Assembly (NCBI GenBank): GCA_947627725.1
Contig: CANQXE010000001.1
Location: 62,001-126,000, forward strand
DNA: 64,000 nt
Direction of reading: 5' to 3'
Source: an uncultured Clostridia bacterium
Lineage (GTDB): Bacteria > Bacillota > Clostridia > Oscillospirales > Acutalibacteraceae
The translations under genes and the position numbers were made by a program. Below are positions 52,943 to 61,451 of the stretch, piece after piece; positions within the stretch are counted from its first letter, which is position 1; each line of letters begins with the position of its first letter. The notes under the pieces were generated by a model. It saw only the letters and a list, made by a program, of their open reading frames with translations. It made no database searches and was not told where the DNA came from.

Positions 52943-55165
52943 ATGAATATTCCGAATGATAAGGAATTTCCGCAATTCAAAACAGCGGAAAGCGGAGAAG
53001 CAGAAAAAAATTCTATCAATAAATACTCTGTTGTTCACAACAGACCGGATAAAATTTTGGACGTTGAAGAAACTGGTTTGGGAATTATTTTAACCCTTTC
53101 AACATCTGCTAAAAAGGCAAATCTATCATATACACACGAAACAGCGATATATTTATTAAAACCATGCGACACTGCAATAGACAGGCTTTATGTTCATATT
53201 GAAATCTGGAGTGAAACAATCTTCAAGGTATTGATTTCTAACGAAAAAAATCCCGAAAGCCCCTTCAAAAACATTCCGAATGAAATGAGAATGCTGACAG
53301 CAAAACCTGAAAAGGTTAAATTTAATGTTTCGGACAATGACAGCGAGATCATCGTTAAAACCTCAAAAACGGAAATACATATTGATAAAACACAATTTAA
53401 AATATCCGCCTATGACAATAACGGCAGAATGTTTTATTCACAGCGTAAAAATGATTTCCGAACTCCTGATACCTGTGATATGGCGGTAGGTACTTTTAAC
53501 AGTGAATACCAAACCTATGAGGCTTTGGAGCTTGACAGCGATGAAATAATTTATGGACTCGGTGAACGCTGGGACAGTATTGTCAGAAATGGCAGGACAG
53601 TTGATTTTTATAACAAGGACGCGGTCGGAACAACAAGCAAAAGAGCTTATGTAAATATTCCGTTTTACATTTCCACCAGAGGTTACGGCTTATTCCTCAA
53701 CAGCGGCGCTGAAACGACCTGGGATATAGCGACAGACGATTGCTCAAGTCTTCAGTTTTCTGTTTCGGACAATCAAATGGAATACTTTATTATGCATGGA
53801 AATCCTAAAGAAATAATAAAATCATACTGTTCACTTACCGGATTTGCACCGCTCCCTCCGCTTTGGTCATTCGGACTTTGGATGAGCAGAAACAGCTATG
53901 TTTCTTGGGATGTAGTCGATGATATTGCTGACAAAGTTCGTGAAAATGATATACCCTGTGATGTTTTGCATTTAGACACGGCTTGGTTTAAAACAGACTG
54001 GGATTGTGATTTAAAATTTTCCGACGAGCGTTTTCCGCATCCGACCGAGCATATGGCAAAATTAAAGGAACAGGGCTTTCACACATCGCTTTGGCAGTAT
54101 AATTTTATTCCGCCTAACGCAGACAATACGCATTATCAGGAGGCAGTAAAAAACGGATATCTTGCAAAGAATGAGAGCGGCAAGCCTTATCAGCTTCCTG
54201 AAAAATGTAAGGGCAGTTGGGTAAAAGATGTTATCATTGATTTTTCAAATCCAAGCGCAAGAAAATGGTATGGTGATAAAATCTATAATCTTATTAAAAT
54301 GGGCGCGGGCGCAATAAAAACAGATTTTGGCGAGGGTATTCCGGAAGAAGCTGTTTACCAAAATATCAGTGGCAGGCATTTTCATAATCTTTATTCTCTG
54401 GTATATAATCATACTGTTTTTAATGCAACAAAAAAAGCAAGCGGCGAAAGCATAGTCTGGGCAAGAAGCGGTACGGCAGGCAGTCAGCGTTATCCTTTGC
54501 ATTGGGGCGGCGACAGCCAATGCAGCTTTGAGGCGCTCGCAAGTACACTTAGAGGCGCATTGTCACTTGGACTTAGCGGTATTCCGTTTTTCTCCCACGA
54601 TATCGGCGGTTTTTTAGGGTTGCCGAGTGATGAATTATATATCCGTTGGTCACAGCTTGGATTATTCTCTTCACACGCCCGCTGCCATGGTGCCGGCGAT
54701 ACAACACACAGAGAGCCTTGGTCATTTTCAAAAGAGGCTTGTGATATTTTCAGATATTATGACAAGTTACGATATTCATTAATGCCTTATATTTACAAGG
54801 AAGCGGAAAAATGCACAAAAACAGGGCTTCCTATGATGAGAGCCTTGTATCTTGAATATCCTAAAGACAGAAACGTTTATCATATTGACGACGAATATAT
54901 GTTCGGCGACAGCATTCTTATTGCTCCTGTTTTGGTGCCTATGTCAAGAACTGACGTCAGAAGTATCTATCTTCCGCAGGGTGTTTGGTTTGATTTCTTT
55001 ACGAAAGAGAGAATAGAATCAACAGGTATGTGGACAGAACGAAAAATTGACCTGAAAACAATGCCGATGTATATTAAAGAAGGAACTAAATTAGAATATT
55101 GTTCAGCAGATAAAACATTAATTAACGGTTACGGGGAAATTACAGAAACGCAAATTTGGAAATAG
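52943..55165 (+). CDS. yicI: GH31 alpha-xylosidase, YicI type
   Basis: A retaining alpha-xylosidase, cytoplasmic, about 740 residues. GAGGTGA before ATG 52943 sets the start. The YicI pattern is clear: DVLHLDTAWFKTDWDCDLKFS, then MGAGAIKTDFGEGIPEEA with the nucleophile aspartate, WARSGTAGSQRYPLHWGGDSQCSFEAL with the acid/base aspartate, and SGIPFFSHDIGGF. KTDFGE is the branch signature that favours xylose at the -1 site. It would remove alpha-1,6-xylose from xyloglucan oligosaccharides. Confidence 0.9.
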   Translation: MNIPNDKEFPQFKTAESGEAEKNSINKYSVVHNRPDKILDVEETGLGIILTLSTSAKKANLSYTHETAIYLLKPCDTAIDRLYVHIEIWSETIFKVLISNEKNPESPFKNIPNEMRMLTAKPEKVKFNVSDNDSEIIVKTSKTEIHIDKTQFKISAYDNNGRMFYSQRKNDFRTPDTCDMAVGTFNSEYQTYEALELDSDEIIYGLGERWDSIVRNGRTVDFYNKDAVGTTSKRAYVNIPFYISTRGYGLFLNSGAETTWDIATDDCSSLQFSVSDNQMEYFIMHGNPKEIIKSYCSLTGFAPLPPLWSFGLWMSRNSYVSWDVVDDIADKVRENDIPCDVLHLDTAWFKTDWDCDLKFSDERFPHPTEHMAKLKEQGFHTSLWQYNFIPPNADNTHYQEAVKNGYLAKNESGKPYQLPEKCKGSWVKDVIIDFSNPSARKWYGDKIYNLIKMGAGAIKTDFGEGIPEEAVYQNISGRHFHNLYSLVYNHTVFNATKKASGESIVWARSGTAGSQRYPLHWGGDSQCSFEALASTLRGALSLGLSGIPFFSHDIGGFLGLPSDELYIRWSQLGLFSSHARCHGAGDTTHREPWSFSKEACDIFRYYDKLRYSLMPYIYKEAEKCTKTGLPMMRALYLEYPKDRNVYHIDDEYMFGDSILIAPVLVPMSRTDVRSIYLPQGVWFDFFTKERIESTGMWTERKIDLKTMPMYIKEGTKLEYCSADKTLINGYGEITETQIWK

Positions 55166-55186
55166 GTATTATAGTGGAAAAACGCT

Positions 55187-55221
55187 GAAAGCCGCTTGAA
55201 CATTAAATTCAAGCGGCTTTC
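55187..55221. terminator. Hairpin terminator between the alpha-xylosidase and hsp20 genes
   Basis: Perfect 14-bp repeat GAAAGCCGCTTGAA/TTCAAGCGGCTTTC without a clear T-run. Confidence 0.65.
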
Positions 55222-55318
55222 GCAATATTAAAATAAATTTAATTATAAATCGGCTAACAGTTTTTAATAAATATTATCGGCAGTCCAAAACAGTACGCAA
55301 AAGTACAATGCCGTATAT

Positions 55319-55777
55319 TTATTCAATTTCCAAATGCTTGGCTTCGGGAAGCACTTCATGCTTTTTAGGCAAGGTCAGGCTCAATACACCGTTTTCATAC
55401 TTTGCCTTTATAGATTCAGTATCAACTGTTGAAACATCAAAATGCCTGCTGTATTTTCCGTATGAGCGTTCCACACGGACATACTTATGCTCTTTGTCCT
55501 TTTCCTCGTGCGCCGAGTGACGTTCCGCGTTAATTGTCAGCATATTATCGGAGAGGTCGATATGAATATCTTTCTTATCGAAACCGGGAAGATCCGCTTC
55601 CAGAACATAGTGGTCGCCTTCATCGGTAATATCCGTCTTGAATTCAGCAATATCCCCGCTTTGGAAGAAAGAGCCGAACGGTCCGTCAAAGAATCTTCTC
55701 TCAAATTCTTCCATCTCACGGAAAGGATTGTAAGTCATTTCATGGTTGTGCCTGTGATAAGGTCTAAGTTCAAACAT
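55319..55777 (-). CDS. hsp20: Small heat-shock protein, Hsp20/alpha-crystallin family
   Basis: ATP-independent holdase chaperone of about 152 residues. The alpha-crystallin domain runs from AEFKTDITDEGDHYVLEADLPGFDKKDIHIDLSDNML to the signature YENGVLSLTLPKK near the C-terminus, with the EIE tail. TTGGAGGT places the start at ATG 55777. No CIRCE element is seen upstream; TACCCTATAGGTA, a near palindrome at about 55831-55843, is the only candidate control site. Confidence 0.93.
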   Translation of the reverse strand: MFELRPYHRHNHEMTYNPFREMEEFERRFFDGPFGSFFQSGDIAEFKTDITDEGDHYVLEADLPGFDKKDIHIDLSDNMLTINAERHSAHEEKDKEHKYVRVERSYGKYSRHFDVSTVDTESIKAKYENGVLSLTLPKKHEVLPEAKHLEIE

Positions 55778-56006
55778 AATAAATACCTCCAAATTATTTG
55801 TATTATATTATGCCTGCCCTTTTTGAATATATACCTATAGGGTAGACAGGAAATCGCTTTAAGCGGTAAATTTAACTATAAATCATTTTATTGATTCACA
55901 TATACCGCTGTAAATAACTGACCCATTGGATTTACCTTCTTTCCTGTTCTTTCAATTATAGTATATACAAATCTTTCCTTTAGCAGAACGATATAAACAG
56001 ATTTTT

Positions 56007-56873
56007 TTATGCCCATATTGCCATTATAAGTGTACCGATAATCATAAGACACAAGCCTATAAAGGCGCTTTTTGTCAGCCTTTCCCTGAATACTATGTAT
56101 GAAAAGGTTATTGAAACTATTATACTCAGCTTATCAATCGGAACAACAACACTTACTACACCGTTTTGTATTGCGTAATAATAGCAAAGCCATGACGCTC
56201 CTGTTGCCGCACCTGAAAGGCAGATAAAAGCCAACTCTTTTTTGTTAATTTTTTTAACTTGTTTCTGTTTTCCTTTCGCAAAAACAATTATCCAAGCCAT
56301 TATAAGTACAATAAAAGTTCTTATTGCCGTGCCGAGATTTGATTCAATATCCTCCATTCCTATTTTAGCAAGAATTGAGGTTAAAGCGGCAAAAACGGCA
56401 GACAAAACCGCATGAATAATCCAGCGCGGTTTTTCCTGAATACCGCTTTCTTCCCTCCTCTCAACCATCAGAAATATACCGGCGGTGAGCAATGCTGTTC
56501 CGATAAGCTTTACAGCAAGATGGTTAGTTTCGTTGAATATAATTATCGCAAGAATAATGGACAAAACGGTGCTTGATTTATCAACAGAAACGACCTTATG
56601 GACATCACCGACAGACAATGCCTTGAAATAGCATATCCAGGAAGCGCCTGTTGAAATTCCCGAAAGTATAAGAAAAACAAATGATTTGCTGCTGATTGCG
56701 GTTAAATCCTTGAATGAACCCGCAATGAATGTCATCGCCAACGAGAAAAACAAAACAACGAATGTCCTTATTGCGATTGCGATATCCGAATCTGTTTTTT
56801 TAATACCGCATTTTGCAAGTATCGTGGTTATGCCTGCAAAAAACGCAGATAATACTGCCGCTGAAATCCACAT
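56007..56873 (-). CDS. EamA/DMT-family transporter with duplicated halves
   Basis: A ten-helix membrane protein of 288 residues. Two EamA repeats are visible: SAVLSAFFAGITTILAKCGI and HAVLSAVFAALTSILAKIGM open each half, and ISTGASWICYFKALSVGDVHKVVSVDKSS parallels AATGASWLCYYYAIQNGVVSVVVPIDKLS. Such proteins export or import small metabolites. Substrate unknown. Confidence 0.88.
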   Translation of the reverse strand: MWISAAVLSAFFAGITTILAKCGIKKTDSDIAIAIRTFVVLFFSLAMTFIAGSFKDLTAISSKSFVFLILSGISTGASWICYFKALSVGDVHKVVSVDKSSTVLSIILAIIIFNETNHLAVKLIGTALLTAGIFLMVERREESGIQEKPRWIIHAVLSAVFAALTSILAKIGMEDIESNLGTAIRTFIVLIMAWIIVFAKGKQKQVKKINKKELAFICLSGAATGASWLCYYYAIQNGVVSVVVPIDKLSIIVSITFSYIVFRERLTKSAFIGLCLMIIGTLIMAIWA

Positions 56874-56985
56874 TTTATTACCCTCCCACGCAGCTTATTT
56901 TAGCACAGCATATATGTTATCAGTTGAGTAACCGGTTCAAAATGCAATATGCGCCTATCAAAGTCGTCCGCTGAAAAATATGAGA

Positions 56986-57016
56986 CAGAGGTACAACAAA
57001 TTATACGGTACCTCTG
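56986..57016. terminator. Hairpin after the GntR/LacI-hybrid regulator gene
   Basis: CAGAGGTAC/GTACCTCTG repeat with a 13-base loop, 27 bases beyond the regulator stop codon. The T-run is better on the plus side (GCTTTTTATTT) than on the minus side. Confidence 0.55.
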
Positions 57017-57042
57017 CTTTTTATTTATCGTACTTATTATAA

Positions 57043-58110
57043 TCACTCTTTTGTAGAATTGCCTATTATAAGCTTTGATTCTATAACGCTCCGCATGGAG
57101 ATATCCTCTTTATTGATTTTTTTAATTAACTGCTCAATACATATTCTTCCCATTTCTTCTTCATTTTGCAGTATATGCGTGTAATCGCTCCGAGATAAAA
57201 ATAAGTCCTCATAATCAAAGCAAATCATTTCACAGTCATTCGGAAATTCTTTTCCGTTTTCTTGAACTGCTTTTGCGCAAAGGTCTGCTACAAAGCGTTC
57301 CGTTGCAATTATCGCGGTAATATTGTTTTCACTGATATGGTTTTTGATTTTTAAAACATCTGTTTCTATATCAGCAGCTTTTTTCGATATCGGGCTTTTT
57401 AAATCATTAATAAAATTGCTTACGGATAATGAAATTCCGTAATTTATATGCGCCTGTTTAAAGCCCTCGGCTCTTTCTGTCAAGGTTGATGTACTTTTAG
57501 GATTTACAGACGCAAGCAGTATTTTTTTATGTCCCCTTTTCAGCAACCGTTCAGTAGCGCTTACACAGGCTGAAAAATTATTAGAAGTTACCGAAGGAAT
57601 AAGCAACCCCTTCGCATAACGGTCTACGGAAATCAACGGAAAATTTTTGACAGCCAGTTCAATCAGATTTTTTGTAAAATTCCCGTGGCAATTCTGGATA
57701 ATGATTCCGTCAATACCCGTTTCAATCAACTCATTCAGCACACGGCTTTCTGTTTCGTGATTATCAAAGCTTCGTTTCAATACTATACTGTAACCGTACT
57801 TTCGGGCGTTTCCCTCAATACTTTTAATAAGTCTTTCTCCGAATGCCGAATCGAAATCGCAAAGAACAAGACCTATTAATCCGTTCCTTTTATCAGTCGC
57901 GCTTTTCTCAGCAAGCATAGTACCTTTTCCGGCGGTTCTCGTTATAAGTCCTTCCTCGCTTAACTTACTGTATGCCTGCTTTACTGTTATCCTACTGACA
58001 TTATATTCCTCCTGCAAGCTCTTTTCCGTAGGTAAAAGCTTGCCGTTATCAAATTCTCCCGAGTTTATTCGTTTCTTTAATTGAGTATATATTATCTCAT
58101 ATAATTTCAT
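57043..58110 (-). CDS. AraR-like transcriptional regulator: GntR DNA-binding domain fused to a LacI-type sugar-binding domain
   Basis: An N-terminal GntR winged helix (LPTEKSLQEEYNVSRITVKQAYSKLSEEGLITRTAGKGT, residues 26-65) is followed by a periplasmic-binding-protein-like effector domain (GLIGLVLCDFDSAFGERLIKSIEGNARKYGYSIVLKRS). This fusion is the AraR type, a repressor released by a sugar. AGGTGACAAT precedes ATG 58110. Perfect palindromes flank the intergenic region, one over its own -10, so it is probably self-repressed and controls the divergent transporter. Confidence 0.88.
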   Translation of the reverse strand: MKLYEIIYTQLKKRINSGEFDNGKLLPTEKSLQEEYNVSRITVKQAYSKLSEEGLITRTAGKGTMLAEKSATDKRNGLIGLVLCDFDSAFGERLIKSIEGNARKYGYSIVLKRSFDNHETESRVLNELIETGIDGIIIQNCHGNFTKNLIELAVKNFPLISVDRYAKGLLIPSVTSNNFSACVSATERLLKRGHKKILLASVNPKSTSTLTERAEGFKQAHINYGISLSVSNFINDLKSPISKKAADIETDVLKIKNHISENNITAIIATERFVADLCAKAVQENGKEFPNDCEMICFDYEDLFLSRSDYTHILQNEEEMGRICIEQLIKKINKEDISMRSVIESKLIIGNSTKE

Positions 58111-58122
58111 ATTGTCACCTCA

Positions 58123-58142
58123 TTAAATGATATATCATTTAA
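58123..58142. promoter_or_regulatory. Palindromic operator 1 and promoter of the regulator gene
   Basis: The perfect 20-bp palindrome TTAAATGATATATCATTTAA overlaps the minus-strand -10 TATCAT (58127-58132), whose -35 TTGACA lies at 58150-58155 with a 17-base spacer. Binding here would shut off the regulator gene. Confidence 0.75.
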
Positions 58143-58190
58143 TTTGAATTGTCAACAACAGAGAAACAATATTTTTGTAAATCCTGTCAA

Positions 58191-58220
58191 TTGACATATA
58201 AAGGCGAAAAATGCTATTAT
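58191..58220 (+). promoter_or_regulatory. Promoter of the transporter operon
   Basis: TTGACA, an 18-base spacer and TATTAT. The start point would be about 58227, upstream of operator 2. Confidence 0.7.
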
Positions 58221-58244
58221 AAATTAATGGGTATACATTAAAAT

Positions 58245-58262
58245 AAAATGATATATCATTTT
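58245..58262. promoter_or_regulatory. Palindromic operator 2, downstream of the transporter promoter
   Basis: AAAATGATATATCATTTT is a perfect 18-bp palindrome sharing ATGATATATCAT with operator 1. Its place about 20-35 bases after the start point fits a roadblock. Confidence 0.75.
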
Positions 58263-58305
58263 GCGGATGTTGTACCATTAAACGGCAGCAGACTATTTGG
58301 CGATG

Positions 58306-58372
58306 CCGAAGGAGAAAGAGTACAGCGCCTTTTAAAGAGCTAAAGCTCTTCTGTCACTCTTCACATCTTCGG
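58306..58372 (+). ncRNA. Rod-like hairpin in the leader of the transporter mRNA
   Basis: Nested stems CCGAAG/CTTCGG, AAGAGT/ACTCTT, ACAG/CTGT and AAGAGCT/AGCTCTT form one long hairpin in the leader of about 190 bases. No T-run follows. It matches no riboswitch I can name; it may protect the mRNA or control translation. Confidence 0.5.
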
Positions 58373-58418
58373 ACTGACTAATTTAAAATTTACAAAATAT
58401 TTAAAGGGGTAGAAAATT

Positions 58419-59888
58419 ATGCCGGAATCCGTTTTAACACAAAAAGAACAAAAAAATATTAAAGGAAAAGAGTTTATTCTGTATCTTATCGCCGTGTTCT
58501 TTTATACGATGATGACAGGCACGGTCGGCTCCTACAGAAGTGACTATTTAATCAACGTGTTATCATTGCCTGACAGCTCTGTAAGCCTGTTCAACACCTT
58601 AACCTCAGTTATTCCGTTTATACTCAACTTCTTCATTGCTATGTATATTGACACAAGAAAAACGGGCAAAGGCGGAAAATTCAGACCTTTGGCGTTACTC
58701 GTCGCAATTCCGACGGGAATTTTCTTGGTGCTTTCCTTCTGGGCTCCGAAAGGAATTACGGGTTCAACACTTATGATTTATCTTGTAACAGTTGCCGTCG
58801 CGTGGGCTGTATGTACAAACTTCGGCGACTGCGTCAACAAGGTTGCGATTGTTATGACGCCTAATATGAAAGAGCGTGATACCGTAATATCCTTCAGATC
58901 TATTGTATCCGCTGTCGGAAACTCGGCTCCGCTTGTTGTTGAGCTTGTAATTGCAATATTTGTTAAGGATAAGGGACTGCGCTATATCTGCGTTGCGTCA
59001 CTTTGCGGTGTTTTCGGAATTATAACAATGCTTCTCGGAATGAAAACGGTTCGGGAAAGAATAACATACAATAACGAAAAGAAAAATCCCATTGTCGGCT
59101 ATGCCGATGTCATTAAAAATAAATACGCGTGGACGATAATTATATCCGAATTTTTAAAGAACTTCAGAGGTATATCTACATATATGGGCATTTTCCTTGC
59201 CGAGGCTCTTTTGGGACCGGGCAAATTCCTCCTTTTCGGTTTACCGACAGGTATCGGAACTGCGGTGGGAATGCTAATCATCAACTTCCTGCTCAACAAA
59301 TTTAATTCCAAACAGCTTTATATTGCAAGCGGTATATATTCTGTTATTGCCAATTGTGTTGCTTTTGCAGTAGGTTATACGTATTTCAAAAGTCCAAGCA
59401 GTATTCTTCAGATTGTATTTGTTTTAACCCTGTTTCTCATAGGCTTACAGTTCGGCGCATCAAATCTTCTTCCCACAATGTTTCAGGCTGATGTTCTTGA
59501 GACGATTGAGCTTAAAACAGGTAAGCGTCTTGACGCGTCGCTCCCGTTTGTTATCGGTATCGGCACAATGATTTCGGGTACAATCGCATCCGCCTTTGCG
59601 CCCACAATTCTTTACGGCACAAAGGTTCCTATCATTGAATATGTTCAGGCGGTTAATGGCGTAACTCAGGAGCAGAGCCTGCATACAAAAATTATGCTTT
59701 TGTTCTTCTACACTATTGTTCACGGTCTTATGATGTTCCTTGCAGGTGTGCCGTTTTTCTTCTATAAGCTGACGGGCAAAACCAAAGAGGATATACACAA
59801 TGCAGTACTTGCTCAGCGTGAAAAACTTGCGGCACAGAAAAATTACGGTGACGGGGCAGACGCTGATAATACAGAACAGGCAGAATGA
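58419..59888 (+). CDS. MFS/GPH-type transporter
   Basis: A polytopic membrane protein of 489 residues with about 12 hydrophobic segments. The first-loop motif AMYIDTRKTGKGGKFRPLALL is a variant of the GPH cation-symporter motif. AAAGGGGTAG precedes the ATG. Its promoter is flanked by the AraR-like operators, so it is expected to import the inducing sugar or glycoside. The metallophosphoesterase gene follows with overlap. Confidence 0.78.
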   Translation: MPESVLTQKEQKNIKGKEFILYLIAVFFYTMMTGTVGSYRSDYLINVLSLPDSSVSLFNTLTSVIPFILNFFIAMYIDTRKTGKGGKFRPLALLVAIPTGIFLVLSFWAPKGITGSTLMIYLVTVAVAWAVCTNFGDCVNKVAIVMTPNMKERDTVISFRSIVSAVGNSAPLVVELVIAIFVKDKGLRYICVASLCGVFGIITMLLGMKTVRERITYNNEKKNPIVGYADVIKNKYAWTIIISEFLKNFRGISTYMGIFLAEALLGPGKFLLFGLPTGIGTAVGMLIINFLLNKFNSKQLYIASGIYSVIANCVAFAVGYTYFKSPSSILQIVFVLTLFLIGLQFGASNLLPTMFQADVLETIELKTGKRLDASLPFVIGIGTMISGTIASAFAPTILYGTKVPIIEYVQAVNGVTQEQSLHTKIMLLFFYTIVHGLMMFLAGVPFFFYKLTGKTKEDIHNAVLAQREKLAAQKNYGDGADADNTEQAE

Positions 59889-59920
59889 TGATATGCAATA
59901 AAAATATTTGTGGTGAAACT

Positions 59921-61285
59921 ATGGAAAATTTAAAATTTTACTTAATAACCGACACTCATTTTTTCAAGAATTCCTTAGGCGCAAGGGGAAAAGAATATGA
60001 TGAATTTATGCGCTTTGAACAGAAATGCTTTGCCGAAACGGAATCTATCAACCGTTCTGTTTTTAATTGGCTGAAAAAAGCGGATGAGGCAGATATTGTT
60101 CTTATTGCGGGCGATTTATCCTTTAACGGAGAAAAGGAAAGTCATCTTGAATTCATAAAGCTGCTTAATGAGCTTAAAGATGCGGGCAAAAAGATCTATG
60201 TGATAACCGCCGACCATGATTTTAAAAATAAAAATGACAACTGCTTTGCCTTTGACGAAAACGGACGGCTTACGCCCGAAAGCACAAAGCGTGAGGAATT
60301 ATATGATTTATATTTTGATTTCGGATTTAAGGACGCTATTGCCGTAGACAAAAAACATTTATCCTATGTAGCCCAACTCAGCGAAGGGGTAAGACTGCTG
60401 GCGCTTAACAACGACGGTGCCGATGACGGAAAAAGGCGTTTTGATGAGGCGCATATCAAATGGATTAAGAAGCAGACCAAAAAAGCCCGTGAGGACGGTC
60501 AGATTATGTTCGCGATGAATCATTATCCCCTGCTTCCCGGACAGCCGATTTTCTCTATTGTTCCGTCAGCAGTACAAAGGGAAAGCGACACGGTTACAAC
60601 CATGCTTGCAGATGAGGGCGTACACCTTGCGTTTACAGGTCATATGCACAATCAGAGCATTAATTTAAAGGTTACTGAAAACGGCAATAAATTTTATGAT
60701 GTGTGTACAGGCTCGATTATAGCGGACCCTGCCGTTATCCGCCATGTGACGATTACCGGAGATAATAAGGCAATAATAAAAAGTATTGAGACTCCCGATT
60801 TTGAATGGGATACAAACGGCAAGGACTGCAAGCGGTATCTCTCCGATTTATTCGATTCCATGATACTGAATATGCTGGACGATATGCAGTACAATCCCGC
60901 AAGAATTTTATCAAGATTCGGCGCGGGCAATAAAAAAGCTCTGTTCAGCACTGTTAAGATGATAGGCAGAACAATAAACAAAATAACAATGGGCGGCGTA
61001 TGCAGACTGCTGTGGATAAAATGCGATAAATCAATTAAGCATATGCTTTTAAAGAATTATATAACAGAGCTTGTACGTGGTGTATTTGAAGGCAACCAGA
61101 CCTTTAAAGAAGGCACGCCGAAGGGTGATGTTTTCATAAGATTTTTAAAACGAATGAATCCGATTTTCAAAAAAATCAATATTAAAACTATTGACGGTAA
61201 AAAAGCGGATTTGTTTGAAATACTCAAAAATTCTGCGGGTAATTATGATATGGACGACTATAACGAGGCACTTGATTTATTATAA
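59921..61285 (+). CDS. Calcineurin-like metallophosphoesterase
   Basis: A cytoplasmic phosphoesterase of about 454 residues. Metal-binding motifs in order are LITDTHF, LIAGDLSFNGE, ITADHDF (in place of the usual GNHD), MNHYPLLPG and FTGHMHNQS. The C-terminal 150 residues are not recognised. ATG 59921 after GTGGTGA is preferred; ATG 59885 overlapping the transporter stop is the alternative. Co-transcribed with the transporter; substrate unknown. Confidence 0.8.
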   Translation: MENLKFYLITDTHFFKNSLGARGKEYDEFMRFEQKCFAETESINRSVFNWLKKADEADIVLIAGDLSFNGEKESHLEFIKLLNELKDAGKKIYVITADHDFKNKNDNCFAFDENGRLTPESTKREELYDLYFDFGFKDAIAVDKKHLSYVAQLSEGVRLLALNNDGADDGKRRFDEAHIKWIKKQTKKAREDGQIMFAMNHYPLLPGQPIFSIVPSAVQRESDTVTTMLADEGVHLAFTGHMHNQSINLKVTENGNKFYDVCTGSIIADPAVIRHVTITGDNKAIIKSIETPDFEWDTNGKDCKRYLSDLFDSMILNMLDDMQYNPARILSRFGAGNKKALFSTVKMIGRTINKITMGGVCRLLWIKCDKSIKHMLLKNYITELVRGVFEGNQTFKEGTPKGDVFIRFLKRMNPIFKKINIKTIDGKKADLFEILKNSAGNYDMDDYNEALDLL

Positions 61286-61415
61286 AATAAACTGTAAAAA
61301 ATACAGATCGGGACTTTCAAAAGTCAGGTATACCGAAGTTCGCCATAACGCCGATATCAGATTTAATTGCATCAAACAAAAGTGTGCCAACAATTGTTTT
61401 TAGTAAATCCAAATA

Positions 61416-61450
61416 AAAAATCAGGCAGATTTATTTTCTGCCTGATTTTT
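61416..61450. terminator. Bidirectional intrinsic terminator
   Basis: AAAAATCAGGCAG/CTGCCTGATTTTT repeat between converging genes, ending two bases from the GH2 stop. Confidence 0.9.
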
Positions 61451-61451
61451 A

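Noticed and set aside
55778-55860. CIRCE operator upstream of hsp20
   Set aside because: No TTAGCACTC/GAGTGCTAA repeat is present; only a short CCTATAGG-centred palindrome is seen.
58301-58320. Glycine riboswitch, because GCCGAAGGAG resembles part of the aptamer
   Set aside because: The other conserved segments (GGGAGAG and CTCTCAGGCAAAAGGAC types) are absent and the bases belong to the rod hairpin.
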